NCBI GenBank assembly: GCA_002900995.3
Contig: CM035309.1
Location: 2,238,389 to 2,302,388, forward strand
From: Ganoderma boninense
Lineage: Eukaryota > Basidiomycota > Agaricomycetes > Polyporales > Polyporaceae
Length of the DNA stretch: 64,000 nt
Direction: 5' to 3'
The notes under the pieces are model-generated. The model made no database searches. It was not told the DNA's origin and worked only from the letters and a program-made list of their open reading frames with translations. The position numbers were made by a program, and so were the translations under genes. This document shows, in pieces, positions 30,611-40,974 of this stretch; position 1 is the stretch's first letter; each line of letters begins with the position of its first letter.

Positions 30611-31832
30611 CTCCACACTCCCGAATACGTCAAAGCAACGCCTTCTCTGGGACTACCGACAAGTGACCTCGTTTTGCTGCCATGACCTGGAAGTGGCTTG
30701 GCTGCAACATGGTACGTCCGAGGTTGTCTTCAGTGTCACCATGCAGGTGGTCTGGTCGTCTCGACAGGGCGTCCGCTCTACCATTTGAGGTTCCTGGCTT
30801 GTGTGAGATGACAAAATTGAACCGTGACAAGTACAGGGCCCATCGTGCCTGTCTGCGTGTGAGGTTTTGCGCCGTACGCCAGTATTCGAGGTTCTTGTGA
30901 TCTGACTGGATTTCGAACACACTAGGCAGTCCTTCAAGGTAGTGACGCCAGGCCTGCAGGGCTCGGATGATTGCCAACATCTCCTTGTCATAGATCTCAT
31001 AGTTCCGTTCAGCATCGCTCATTGACTCAGAGTGGAAGGCTACAGGGTGCCATTTGCCATCCTCTGCTTCCTGAGACAGGACTCCACCAGTTGCATAGCC
31101 AGAGGCGTCGACTTCGATGCGAGTTCTGCGGTTAGGATCATACATCCGCAGGACAGGGCTTTCTACGAAGCGTCATTTGAGCTCATCGAAGGCAGCCTGC
31201 TCCTCAGCTTCCCATTTCCAGGGTGCCTTGCCAGTGAGACGGTCTAGGGGTTTGCAGACTGCACTGAAGTCCTTTATGAACCGTCGATAGAAGTTTGCAA
31301 ATCCACGGAACTTTCGTACGTCTGAGGCGTTCTGGGGGACAGGCCATTCAGCGATACCCTTGACCTTCACCGGGTCCATCTCCACCTGGTTCTCTGAGAC
31401 GAGGACACCGAGGTATTCAACCTTGGGCTGTTCAAACTCGCACTTCTCCGGTTTGCAAAACAGGTCATGCTCTGCTAGACGCTTCAGGACTTGGCGTACA
31501 AGTGTCCGATGCTCCTCGAGGTCGTTGGTAAAGATGAGGATGTCGTCGAGGTAGATGGTTATCTTGCCGAGTACGATGAGGTCCTTAAAGATGTCGTTCA
31601 TGAGTGCAGAGAACGTGCTAGGCGAGTTGGCTAGCCCAAAGAACATAACGTTTGGTTCGAACAGTCCTCGATTGGTCACAAAAGCTGCCTTCCATTCATC
31701 ACCAGTCTTTATCCGTACGTTGTTGTACCCCCAGCGTATATCGAGCTTGGTAAAGTACTTGGCCCTTTTGAGTCGATCCATCAGGTCCGAAAACCAATGG
31801 CAGTGGGTAACGGTTCTTAATGGTGATGTCAT
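30611..31832 (-). pseudogene. Gypsy-A reverse transcriptase and RNase H
   Basis: RT motifs [25 protein letters not shown] and YLDDILIF lie at 31,760-31,540, the connection (FRGFANFYRRFIKDFS) at about 31,290, and RNase H (IEVDASGYATGGVLSQE) near 31,110. Breaks are a one-base insertion near 31,790 relative to the sister copy at 36,100, TGA at 31,173-31,175, and a TGA near 30,627. Confidence 0.85.
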
Positions 31833-32790
31833 TCAGCCGTCGATAGTCCTGTACTGGACGTAGACTGCCATCCTTCTTTTTGACGAAGAAGAAGGGTGAG
31901 GACATCAGTGACTTCGACTCCTGGATGTAACCTTTGGCCAAGTTCTCGGTAAGGAACTTGTCTAGCTCGGTTTGTTCACTGGGCGACAGGGGGTACACTC
32001 TGGAATGGAACATCTTTGCATCAGGTACGAGTTTGATTGCATGATCATAGGGGCCATGCTTGGGTAAGCGTTCAGATGCCTCTTTCGAGAAGACCTCAAG
32101 ATATTCGTGGTATTGCTTGGGTACGATCTCCTCTACCGGGCGGATCTCCTTCTTCTGATACTCCTGTTCTGCAAGCTGCTGTGAATACGTGTGCGTTGCT
32201 GAAACAAAGAGTTTGGGGGCATTGCGAAGGGTCCGTCCAGTAGCGAGTGCCTCGAGAAAAGATTCCTCGGTACCATCCCATTCCGGTAGAAAACCTGGTG
32301 GTGGAGGCCTGACCTCCTCCTCTTCCTCCTCGACCATCACAGCCGTACATATCCTTCCCACCGTCCTAGCCTTCCTTACCCGTCGAGGACTGCTGCGCGC
32401 CGTAAGCCGTACCTCCGTATCACGCGCTTTGGTCTCGACAGGTTCAGATGCCTTCTGGTGAGTCGAACACGTCTCTGGACACCTCGAGAGGCGTAGCGAG
32501 CCACGTTCCCAGTCTATCTCCGGGTTGTGCTCGCGCAGCCAGTCTAGTCCAATGATAGCATCCTCCTCTCCGATGTCTGTGACTACAAACACCACCTTTT
32601 CTCGGTGGTCTCCAATTGCCATGTCCAACACGGCTACCTCCGTGATCGTTCCATCACGGTTCTCTGTCCCATCGATGTTATACAGCGGGATGGGTTTGGC
32701 CAACCTCCTCGTGGTGACCCGATTCCGTTCTACGAATCGTCTGCTCAAAAACTTGGTAGTAGCTCCACTATCTACCATGGCAACAATGTC
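31833..32790 (-). pseudogene. Gypsy-A protease and pol linker
   Basis: It starts with the aspartic protease signature [17 protein letters not shown] (32,778) and the flap-distal [15 protein letters not shown]. An acidic linker (EEEEEE, about 32,310) and the N-terminal RT region ([36 protein letters not shown]) follow. This frame is open until the frameshift near 31,790. Confidence 0.85.
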
Positions 32791-32936
32791 CTTGTGCCGC
32801 TGCTTGCCGATAAGTTGTACTGGGATATGAAAGTGTTGTCCATCATGGTTGACTTCGTATACGAAGGACGAACGCAGTACTACAAATCGACTGTTACTGC
32901 TCGAGCCGGCACGCGCAGCGTCCAGTGCGGCTCGAA

Positions 32937-33179
32937 TCAGAAACCCTCCTCCTTGGCTAGTGTGGCCGCGGCGAGCCTTTCACCAAGCCGCTTGATCTCT
33001 ACCTGCAACAACTGCACTTGCAGCACTTCGATCCACGCTTTCAGTGTTTGGAGTTGTTCGGCCTGAGATGGTGGGATGGCGGACATAGCGGTGGGGTGAT
33101 CGAGGGTTTCTAGGTGGGTGTTGTGGGATGCCTCGCTTCCTATCCCAGGAATGAACACGGCGGGTGCACGATCCAACAC
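32937..33179 (-). CDS. Gypsy-A residual gag (about 80 aa)
   Basis: The frame opens with MLDRAPAVF, includes [20 protein letters not shown] with coiled-coil character, and ends in ...AKEEGF, the same ending as the full gag of gypsy-B2. The capsid domain and CCHC knuckle between these two ends are missing. This is an internal deletion of gag. Confidence 0.7.
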   Translation of the reverse strand: MLDRAPAVFIPGIGSEASHNTHLETLDHPTAMSAIPPSQAEQLQTLKAWIEVLQVQLLQVEIKRLGERLAAATLAKEEGF

Positions 33180-33512
33180 TGTTTGCTCAGCCTCCTCGGC
33201 CTATTGCTGTGTCTTAGCCCAAGGGACACGGGCCCAAGGGTGTTCTGCCTTGGCTTTGTTTCGCCGCCTTTCTCTAGCCTCCCACGCCGTGAGGCGGACC
33301 ACTTCTGTCAGTACCGGGGTCTCGTGTTAGGAGCTTTCCGCGTACTGTACCACTGAGAGTGGCAAGCCTCAGGTTGCGCCGAGACCACGTCCGATGGTGT
33401 GACTAGAGCGCGTACTACGCTAGGCCAACACAGAGGATCTAAGTGCGTACCGTACGAGAGAAAAGGAATGTGGGTAGAGTACACCGGTGCTCGTGTAGAA
33501 GTTTCGACCTAA
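33180..33512 (-). other. Gypsy-A 5' leader
   Basis: Untranslated leader between 5' LTR and gag remnant. The part 33,400-33,512 is nearly the same as 39,838-39,945 in gypsy-B, showing that the two subfamilies share leader and primer site. Confidence 0.6.
33500..33510 (-). promoter_or_regulatory. Gypsy-A self-priming primer-binding site
   Basis: The minus strand reads AGGTCGAAACT two bases inside the 5' LTR. The LTR contains the exact complement AGTTTCGACCT (minus strand of 33,684-33,694), about 30 nt after the TATATA box at 33,724-33,730, that is, at the expected transcript start. The layout is the same as in gypsy-C but with a different sequence. Confidence 0.75.
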
Positions 33513-33982
33513 TGTTACGACTGGCTGTCGAGTAAGATCAGGGAGGCTTACGAGACGAGCAAGGGTGTCGACGAGCGCTTGTGCAGCGAGAGCGGAGCAG
33601 GGCTCGACAGTCAGGCTGGGGACAAGGGTGTATTGAGTGAAGTATCTACAAGGGAAATACAGTGGGGCTCACCTGGGGACAAGAGGTCGAAACTAGAGTC
33701 CCCAGGTAGCAGGCTACAGTCCCTATATACATGTGCAGGTCCATGGAAACGGAGTACAATGGTAACTACAGTCGCGGGAGCGGAAAGGGAGAACAATGGT
33801 GTAGGGAACAATAGCGACGGGAAACAACAGGGGAACAATGGGGAGGCAGGAGCTATTGTACTTGGAAACAATGCGGAGGGTTTACAATGCTATGGAGGAC
33901 AACGAGGACGACATTGGACGTAAACTAATCGAGAAAGGAAACCTGGGCGCTAAGGTAGGCGCTAAACGGGGTGTTCGTAACA
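33513..33982 (-). repeat. Gypsy-A 5' LTR
   Basis: This is the 470 bp partner of 28,663-29,132. It carries TATA box, transcript start, and an array of ACAAT cores in U3. Confidence 0.9.
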
Positions 33983-34852
33983 CACACATCCGCAATGGCA
34001 TGATTGTTGACTTCTTTACTCACATTAGGCAGATTGAAGATCCTGCCTGGTATGGGCTGCAGCAAGTGGCAAAGCAGTGGCAATTCAGTCACTACCGGGT
34101 CAGCACTGGGGGAGGGTCCACATTCAAGGAGGCAAAATACTTGGGCCCTGCAACAGCGTCAGTGTCGAAGAAGGAGTGCAACAAACGGGTGACAATTCCT
34201 GGGCATAACGGTAAAGAGAGCGGGAACGAGTCAGGAAAGGATGGGGAGTCAGCTGCTCCCTGCACCTCGAGGAGGGGCAGGAAGAATCAACGGGGCTGCA
34301 AAGTGTCCAGGAGCACCACAGGAGATAACGGGAAGGGTAAGGCACCTAAGGGCCGTAGTATGCAATGGAGAGGCAAGAAGACCACAATGATCAGCAGTGA
34401 TGAGGAGCCTGAGGCAGAGTTTTTGGAGGCCAATGAGAAAGACAATGATGAGGTTGCAGAGAAGTGACAGGCTTGCTTCTGTGGTGACGACAACAACTAC
34501 AAGGGTGACGGCTGCACCAAGGACGGCGACAGTGCCAATGACAACAAGGGCAGCAGCGACGAGGATGAGGATGACGACAAGCCACAGGACCCAGACATGT
34601 AGGACAGCTACGGAGACGTAGATGAGGCACTCTACCAGCATTGTCAGGCAGCAGAGTGCAAAGACTTTAAAGCCTCGATCTGGGATGCCAGAGGTGGTGA
34701 TATGCTTGGCACCGAGTGCAAGAGACAAAGGCAAAGCTCCCGCCCCACCTGCCATTGCTTTTCCACCCAGGAATTCCGAGAGCAATTACCATCAGTATAG
34801 GGCTCCTAACACAGTGGGAAATGCACCCGGTGACTAGGAGAAGTTCCTCAAG
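33983..34852 (+). pseudogene. Hypothetical host-type gene, 3' part
   Basis: It continues the frame broken at 28,662: about 60 globular residues (MIVDFFTHIRQIEDPAWYGL), then a long low-complexity tail rich in Lys, Gly, Ser, then Asp/Glu. A TGA near 34,466 and a TAG near 34,602 interrupt the tail. It is cut at 34,852 by a gypsy LTR. The function is unknown. Confidence 0.45.
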
Positions 34853-35312
34853 TGTTATGAATGGCACGCTCAGTGCCTACCCCGGCATCTCTCTTTTCCT
34901 TTTCGGACAGTTTGCCTCCTGCATTGTCCCTATTGTCCTCTGTTGTTTAGCAAACCTGTCTCTTGTTCTTGAGTATAATAACTCCTGTCACTCTATTGTT
35001 CTCATTGTCATTGTACTACATACTATTGTTCTCCCACTGGTTCCTGTGTCCATAGTTACCTATTGTCCCCGGTTCCCATTGTCCGTTACATGTATATAAG
35101 GCTTGTACTTCGCTACCTGGAGACCTCAGTTTCGACCTTTTGTCTCTAGGTAAGCCTCACTGTATTCTTGCTTGTTAGTTACTTGCTCAATACACCTTGT
35201 CTCCAGCCTGACTGTCGAGCCCTGGTCCACTCTCGCTGCACAAGTGCTCGTCGATGCCCTTGCTCGTCTTGTAAGCCTCCTCCTTGATCTTACTCAACAG
35301 CCAGTTATAGCA
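34853..35312 (+). repeat. Gypsy-B LTR in + orientation (right end of an insertion)
   Basis: It runs TGTTATGAATGGCACG...CAGTTATAGCA. Its right flank GTAGT (35,313-35,317) equals the left flank of the LTR at 40,975-41,440 (GTAGT, 40,970-40,974), so the two once bounded one insertion in gypsy-B pol. Their present order is reversed. Confidence 0.75.
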
Positions 35313-36143
35313 GTAGTTGTGTTCTGCATCACTCATTGACTCAGAGTAGAAAGCCACAGGGTGCCATTTGCCGTCCTCCCCCTCCTGAGACAGAACTGCA
35401 CTGGTAGCATACCCAGATGCATCAACTTCAATGCAGGTTTTGTGGTCTGGGTCATACATGCTCAGGACAGGGCTTTTAGTGAAACAATGTTTGAGCTCAT
35501 TGAATGCTGATTGCTCTTCGGCACCCCATTGCCAGGGAGCATTATCCGTGAGACAGTCAAGGGGTTTGCATACCACACTGAAGTCCTTAATAAACCGCCT
35601 GTAGAAATTCGCGAAACCGTGGAACTTCTATACATCTGAGGCGTTCTGAGGGACAGGCCATTCTGCGATACCCCTGACCTTCACCGGGTCCATCTCCACA
35701 CAGTTTTCTGAGACGAGCACACCTAGGTACTCAACCTTAGGCTGTTTGAATTCACACTTCTCTAGCTTGCAGAACAGGTTGTGCTCCGCCAGGTGCTTCA
35801 GGACCTCACGCACCAAAGTGCAGTGTTCCTCGATGTCGTTGGTGAATATGAGGATGTCGTCGAGGTAGATAGTGATTTTGCCGAGTATGATGAGGTCCTT
35901 GAAGATGTCATTCATGAGCGCAGAGAATGTACTAGGCGAGTTAGCCAGTCCGAAGTACATCACATTCAGTTCAAACAGTCCACGATTGGTAACAAAGGCA
36001 GCCTTCCATTCATCACCGGTCTTAATCCGCACATTGTTGTACCCCCAACGGATGTCAAGCTTTGTAAAGTACTTGGCCCTCTTGAGTCGATCCATCAAGT
36101 CCGACACCAACGGCAGTGGGTATCGGTTCTTAATGGTGATGTC
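35313..36143 (-). pseudogene. Gypsy-B RT and RNase H fragment
   Basis: Minus strand: RT core ([33 protein letters not shown]) at 36,060-35,860 and RNase H start (IEVDASGYATSAVLSQEGEDGKW) at about 35,430. It is interrupted on the right by a MITE and on the left by the LTR at 35,312. This copy keeps CGA where gypsy-B2 has TGA. Confidence 0.85.
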
Positions 36144-36664
36144 TAAGGCTGAACGTAGGTCAACCTATGGTTGATTGGGATCTGTACCTGCAGGTTTGGC
36201 CACTTTCAAAAGCTTGATTGGGATTTGTATAAATCAAATCAACTATTTACCTACAACCTACAGGTAACAAACCTATAAGTTATAGGTCAAATCATTGATT
36301 TGATTTGAATACTAAATATAGTATTTTCTCAGCTACTGTTGAAGATTTTGGTCTATTATTGAGTGTTAGTAGTCTTTTCTATGCTAGAAATATGCTTATA
36401 TATGCAGTATTAAGCTATACAAGGTCAATTTATTAACTAAAGCCTTCAATTTATCCTATTTTTAGCTGTTGAAGTGTGAATCAACCTACAAGTGACCCAT
36501 ACCCAAACCTACAAATCCAGGTTACTTTTTCCAAGATGCCTGATTTAGATTTGTGGCTGATTCATAACACAAGTACCTGTAACCTACAGATCACAACCTA
36601 TAGGTAAATATCCAGGTTCAAGCCAGGTTGAACTGCATGAAACCTGGACCTATGTTCAGCCTTA
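36144..36664. mobile_element. hAT-type MITE, second family, intact ends
   Basis: The 521 bp element begins TAAGGCTGAACGTAGGT and ends with the related inverse ACCTATGTTCAGCCTTA. The flanks GTGATGTC (36,136-36,143) and GTGATGTC (36,665-36,672) are a perfect 8 bp duplication, and removing the element plus one copy rejoins the gypsy pol frame. It has no ORF. Confidence 0.9.
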
Positions 36665-37108
36665 GTGATGTCGTTCAATCACCGGTAGTCCTGTACGGGA
36701 CATAGGCTGCCATCCTTCTTTTTAACGAAGAAGAATGGTGACGACATCAGTGACTTCGACTCTTGAATGTATCCTTTGGCCAAGTTCTCACTAAGGAACT
36801 TGTCAAGCTCGACCTGTTCGCTGGGAGACAGGGGGTACACCTTGGAATGGAACATCCTAGCATCTGGTACGAGTTCTATAGCGTAGTCGTAGGGTCTGTG
36901 CTCGGGTAGACGTTCAGACGCCTCTTTTGAGAACACACGCAGATACTCGTGATACTGGGGAGGTACGATCTCTTCGACAGGACGGACTTCCTTCTTCTGG
37001 TACTCTTGTTCAGCGAGTTGTTGAGAGTAGGTGTAGCTCGCCGACACAAAGATCTTAGGGGTACCTCGAAGTCGTTGTCCATCTTCCAGTGCATTGAGAA
37101 GAGACTCC
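36665..37108 (-). pseudogene. Gypsy-B protease-RT linker fragment
   Basis: It encodes the segment before the RT core ([50 protein letters not shown]) and joins the piece ending at 36,143 across the MITE. It is cut at 37,108 by foldback element 2. Confidence 0.85.
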
Positions 37109-39837
37109 CAGCTGCTGTTGTGGTATTGATACATCATTTTACAGTTATCTCCCAGGAGCGTTTTACATCATATTACGGTTAAATGCATGATGTATCATAA
37201 GCCCCCGGGGCTTATGCCGGATTCTACCCAATTAGGCAAGGCCTCCTCCGGGGCCTCCAGGGAGAGCCCCCATGCTTATCTAAGCCCTCCCGGGCCTGCT
37301 GTGGCTGTACTCTTTTGCTCCTCCCATCAATCCTTGCCTTCCGGGCCTGCTGTGGCTGTACCCTGTTGTTCCTGCCATCAATTCTGGCCCCCCGGGCCTG
37401 CTGTGGCTGTGTCCCCTTGCTTCTCCCATCAATCCTGCCTTCCGGGATGCCTCCTCCCATCAAATATCAACCTCCCGGCTTCTCTGGCCCAATTAGGCAA
37501 GTGCCCAGTGCCTGGGAGGTGGGGGACCTTGTTCCCCTTGCTGTTAGGCCATTCCTGGGCTGTTTCCCTTCATTGTAGATGCGTTCTGTTCGCATTTTCA
37601 AGGCAAACAAAATGTATATACTCAGTTACTACATAGTGGCCCCTACCCAGACCCATAGTGCCCCCTTAGGATCGACCTAGGGGGCACTGTTTGGTGAATA
37701 TCTCTTCCGTTTCTTGGCCGTTTTGGGCGCATGAGGGCTCTTTGGATTCGCATTTTCAATATGCACCTAACGAGCCCTCATGCATCCAAATCCGTCCAGC
37801 GGTCGTCCCGGAGCAGATACCTTTTCCTCCTGGGGAGCAGGTATCTGTATCTCAGCAACCCCTGGACCGTTTGCCTTGCTGTTTGCACTCACCTGTACAT
37901 CTGTTGTACTGCATTTCATGCAATGTATTCAGTTGTACATTGATAGTCAGCCCATCATGCAGGATGCCTATCAGTATGCAGCCTCTCCTACTTTGACGGC
38001 CCATATCTCCACAACGCATGGGCCGTTTTTTGTGCCCGTGGTACGCCTGGAAAGCCCTTACTCAGAGCTTTCTAACGAGCCCCTGAACGTCCCAAACGGA
38101 CCACTGGTCGTCCCGGGAGGCCAACCCTCTCCTCCTACCTCTATCTTATACTCATCCATCTATATCTCAGGCAGTTTCCCACCGTTTCCCCTCATCTCTT
38201 TTGCATCGTAGATGTGTATGTACCTGCTACCTGAATCCATGATCATATTTGTTATCAGGCCAGTGGATCTATTTGGGCTCCCTTATCAGTGTCCTCACAG
38301 TATACACCCTATGCCCCCCTTGGCCCACCATGGATAGGACATGTAATAGGTCGACTAAATAGAGCTAAATGAGGGCTACCCAACGCAACAAGAATCATGC
38401 AAAACGGTTGAGAGGAAGCCAACTTATAGCTTGAACAGTTCCTGTTAGCTGGTTTAAGACCCTGCCTTTCGGGTTAAGACACTTGCCCGGAGTGTCTTAC
38501 TATTATACAGTGGGTCTACTGGAGTTGAAAACATCATAGCTTGGCCAATACTTGACCGTTTTGCTCATGATTCTTGTTGCGTTGGGTAGCCCTCATTTAG
38601 CTCTATTTAGTCGACCTAATTACATGTCCTATCCATGGTGGGCCAAGGGGGCATAAGGTGTATACTGTGAGGACACTGATAAGGGAGCCCAAATAGATCC
38701 ACTGGCCTGATAACAAATATGATCATGGATTCAGGTAGCAGGTACATACACATCTACGATGCAAAAGAGATGAGGGAAACGGTGGGAAACTGCCTGAGAT
38801 ATAGATGGATGAGTATAAGATAGAGGTAGGAGGAGAGGGTTGGCCTCCGGGACGACCAGTGTCCGTTTGGGACGTTCAGGGCTCGTTAGAAAGCTCTGAG
38901 TAAGGGCTTTCCAGGCGTACCACGGGCACAAAAAACGGCCCATGCGTTGTGGAGAATATGGCCGTCAAAGTAGGAGAGGCTGCATACTGATAGGCATCCT
39001 GCATGATGGGACTGACTATAATGTACACACTGAATACCATGCATGAAATGTCAGTACAACAGATGTACAGGTGAGTGCAAACAGCAAGGCAAACGTCAGG
39101 GGTTGCTGAGATACAGATACCTGCTCCGCCAGGAGGAAAAGGTATCTGCTCCGGGACGACCGCTGACGTGATTGGATGCATGAGGGCTCGTTAGGTGCAT
39201 ATGAAAATGCGATCCAAAGAGCCCTCATCGCCCAAAACGGCCAAAACGAAAGATATTCACCAAACAGTGCCCCCTAGGTCGATCCTAAGGGGCACTATGG
39301 GTCTGGGTAGGGGCCACTATGTAGTAACTGAGTATATACATTTGTTTGCCTTGAAAATGCGAACAGAACGCATCTCAATGAAGGGAAACAGCCCAGGAAT
39401 GGCCTAACAGCAAGGGAACAAGTCCCCCACCTCCAGGCACTGGGCACTTGCCTAATTGGGCCAGAGAAGCCGGAGGTTGATTATTTGATGGGAGGAGCAT
39501 CCCGGAAGGCAGGATTGATGGGAGAAGCAAGGGGACACAGCACAGCAGGCCGGGGGGCCAAGAATTGATGGCAGGAACAACAGGGTACAGCCACAGCAGC
39601 GCCGGAAGGCAAGGATTGATGGGGAGGAGCAAAAGAGTACAGCCACAGCAGGCCCGGGAGGGCTTAGATAAGCATGGGGGCTCTCCCTGGAGGCCCCGGA
39701 GGAGGCCTTGCCTAATGGGTAGAATCCGGCATAAGCCCCGGGGGCTTATGATACATCATGCATTTAACCGTAATATGATGTAAAACGCTCCTGGGAGATA
39801 ACCGTAAAATGATGTATCAATACCACAACAGCAGCTG
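37109..39837. mobile_element. Foldback element 2: 2.73 kb palindrome
   Basis: The left arm (37,109-38,409) and right arm (38,553-39,837) are inverted copies of about 1.3 kb around a 143 bp spacer. The termini CAGCTGCTGTTGTGGTATTG and the following TGATACATCAT resemble those of foldback element 1. Three tandem units of about 60 bp with CCATCAAT, and the modules ATATCT...GGCCGTTTT plus GAGGGCTC/GAGCCCTC hairpins, occur in each arm. The left flank is gypsy-B pol and the right flank is the gypsy-B leader, so a deletion of gag accompanies it. No target duplication is seen and no transposase is encoded. Confidence 0.8.
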
Positions 39838-39945
39838 AGAGCGCGCACTACGCTAGGCCAACACAGAGGATCTAAGTGCGTACCGTACGAGAGGGAAAGA
39901 GTGTGGGTGGAGTACGCCGGTGCTTGTGTAGAAGTTTCGACCTAA
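39838..39945 (-). other. Gypsy-B leader with self-priming site
   Basis: The leader is nearly the same as in gypsy-A. The site AGGTCGAAACT (minus strand of 39,933-39,943) lies 2 nt from the LTR and complements the LTR start region at about 40,118-40,128. Confidence 0.7.
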
Positions 39946-40403
39946 TGTTACGACTGGCTGTTGAGTAAGATTAGGGAGGAGGCTTACGAGACGAGCAGGG
40001 GTGTCGACGAGCACTTGTGCAGCGAGAGCAGAGCAGGGCTCGACAGTTAGGCTGGAGACAAGATGTATTGAGCGAGTAACTAATGAGCGAGAATACAGCG
40101 AGGCTTACCTGGAGACAAGAGGTCGAAACTGAGATCTCCAGGTAGCAAGTACATGCTTATATACATGTAACGGACAATGGGAACCGGGGACAGTAGGTAA
40201 CTATGGACACGGGAACTAGTGGAAGGACAATGGTATGTAGTACAATGACGACGAGAACAATAGGTAACAGGAGTTATTGTACTGCGAGAACAAGGGACGG
40301 GTTTGCTAAACAATGGAGGACAATAAGGACGACGCAGGAGGCAAACAGTCCAAAAATGGAAAGGGAGATGCCGGGGTAGGCGCCGAGCATGCCGTTCATC
40401 ACA
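39946..40403 (-). repeat. Gypsy-B 5' LTR
   Basis: This 458 bp LTR has the gypsy-B ends and lies next to its leader and primer site. Its outer side has inserted into a gypsy-C LTR (AAGGG at 40,404-40,408). Confidence 0.8.
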
Positions 40404-40691
40404 AAGGGAGGGAAGAACAGAAGACAGAATCTGAGGTTCTTGATCTCACATCACAGCCCTTTATATATTACATGGGAACAGTGCACAGACCATCAGTTCA
40501 GGGCAGGTCCCAGGACCTGTCGCAGGTGAGAGAATGATCCAAGAAGTAGATAAGATAGGGAAAGAGATATGATAAAAGGGAGAGATGAGATAAAGGAACG
40601 GGAGATAAGATAAAGGAAAAGATAAGATGAACTGAGAGATAACTTGTACTGATAAGATGCCAGACTAAGTGTGGCGTGGAAAACCATGACA
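40404..40691 (-). repeat. Partial gypsy-C LTR
   Basis: This is the U3-to-R part of a gypsy-C LTR with the GATAA array, ending ...CCATGACA at 40,691. The next five bases, GCTGC (40,692-40,696), match GCTGC beside the gypsy-C LTR at 8,439, both in gypsy-B1 pol. Confidence 0.8.
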
Positions 40692-40974
40692 GCTGCCAGT
40701 ACTCGGAAGCGATCAGGTTGCAACATGACTCGGTTCAGGTTGTCATCGGCATTGTCCTTCTGGTGATCAGGCCTGCGCGACAGCGCGTCTGCCCTACCAT
40801 TGGAGGTGCCTGGTTTGTGTGCAATGACAAAGTCAAACTGTGACAGGTAGAAAGCCCATTGTGCCTGCCTGTGTGTGAGGTTCTTGAACACACTGGGAAG
40901 ACCCTCGAGGTAGTGGTGCCAGGCCTGCAAGGCATGGATGATAGTGAGCATCTCCTTGTCATAGATCTTGTAGT
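40692..40974 (-). pseudogene. Gypsy-B1 RNase H fragment
   Basis: The minus strand encodes the end of RNase H and the linker to integrase (LTIIHALQAWHHYLEGLPSV, FVIAHKPGTSNGRADALSRR). It is the stretch missing between 8,438 and 35,313, judging from the target duplications at both of its ends. Confidence 0.8.

Larger units (their letters stand above)
28663..33982 (-). mobile_element. Gypsy-A: complete-length LTR retrotransposon, gag mostly deleted
   Basis: Two 470 bp LTRs (28,663-29,132 and 33,513-33,982) bound the element, and CACAC flanks it on both sides (28,658-28,662 and 33,983-33,987). By hand the LTRs differ at roughly a dozen positions, so the insertion is not very recent. The primer site is at 33,500-33,510 and the polypurine tract just right of 29,132. 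Pol is nearly full length, but only about 80 codons of gag remain. It inserted into a hypothetical gene. Confidence 0.9.

Noticed and set aside
34249..34785. Minus-strand hydrophobic frame of 178 codons as a membrane protein
   Set aside because: It is antisense to the acidic, low-complexity tail of the hypothetical gene. GAT/GAC/GAG runs read backwards give Leu/Val/Ile.
37101..39848. A target duplication around foldback element 2
   Set aside because: The flanks come from different parts of gypsy-B (pol and leader). AGAG alone is shared. A deletion probably removed one side.
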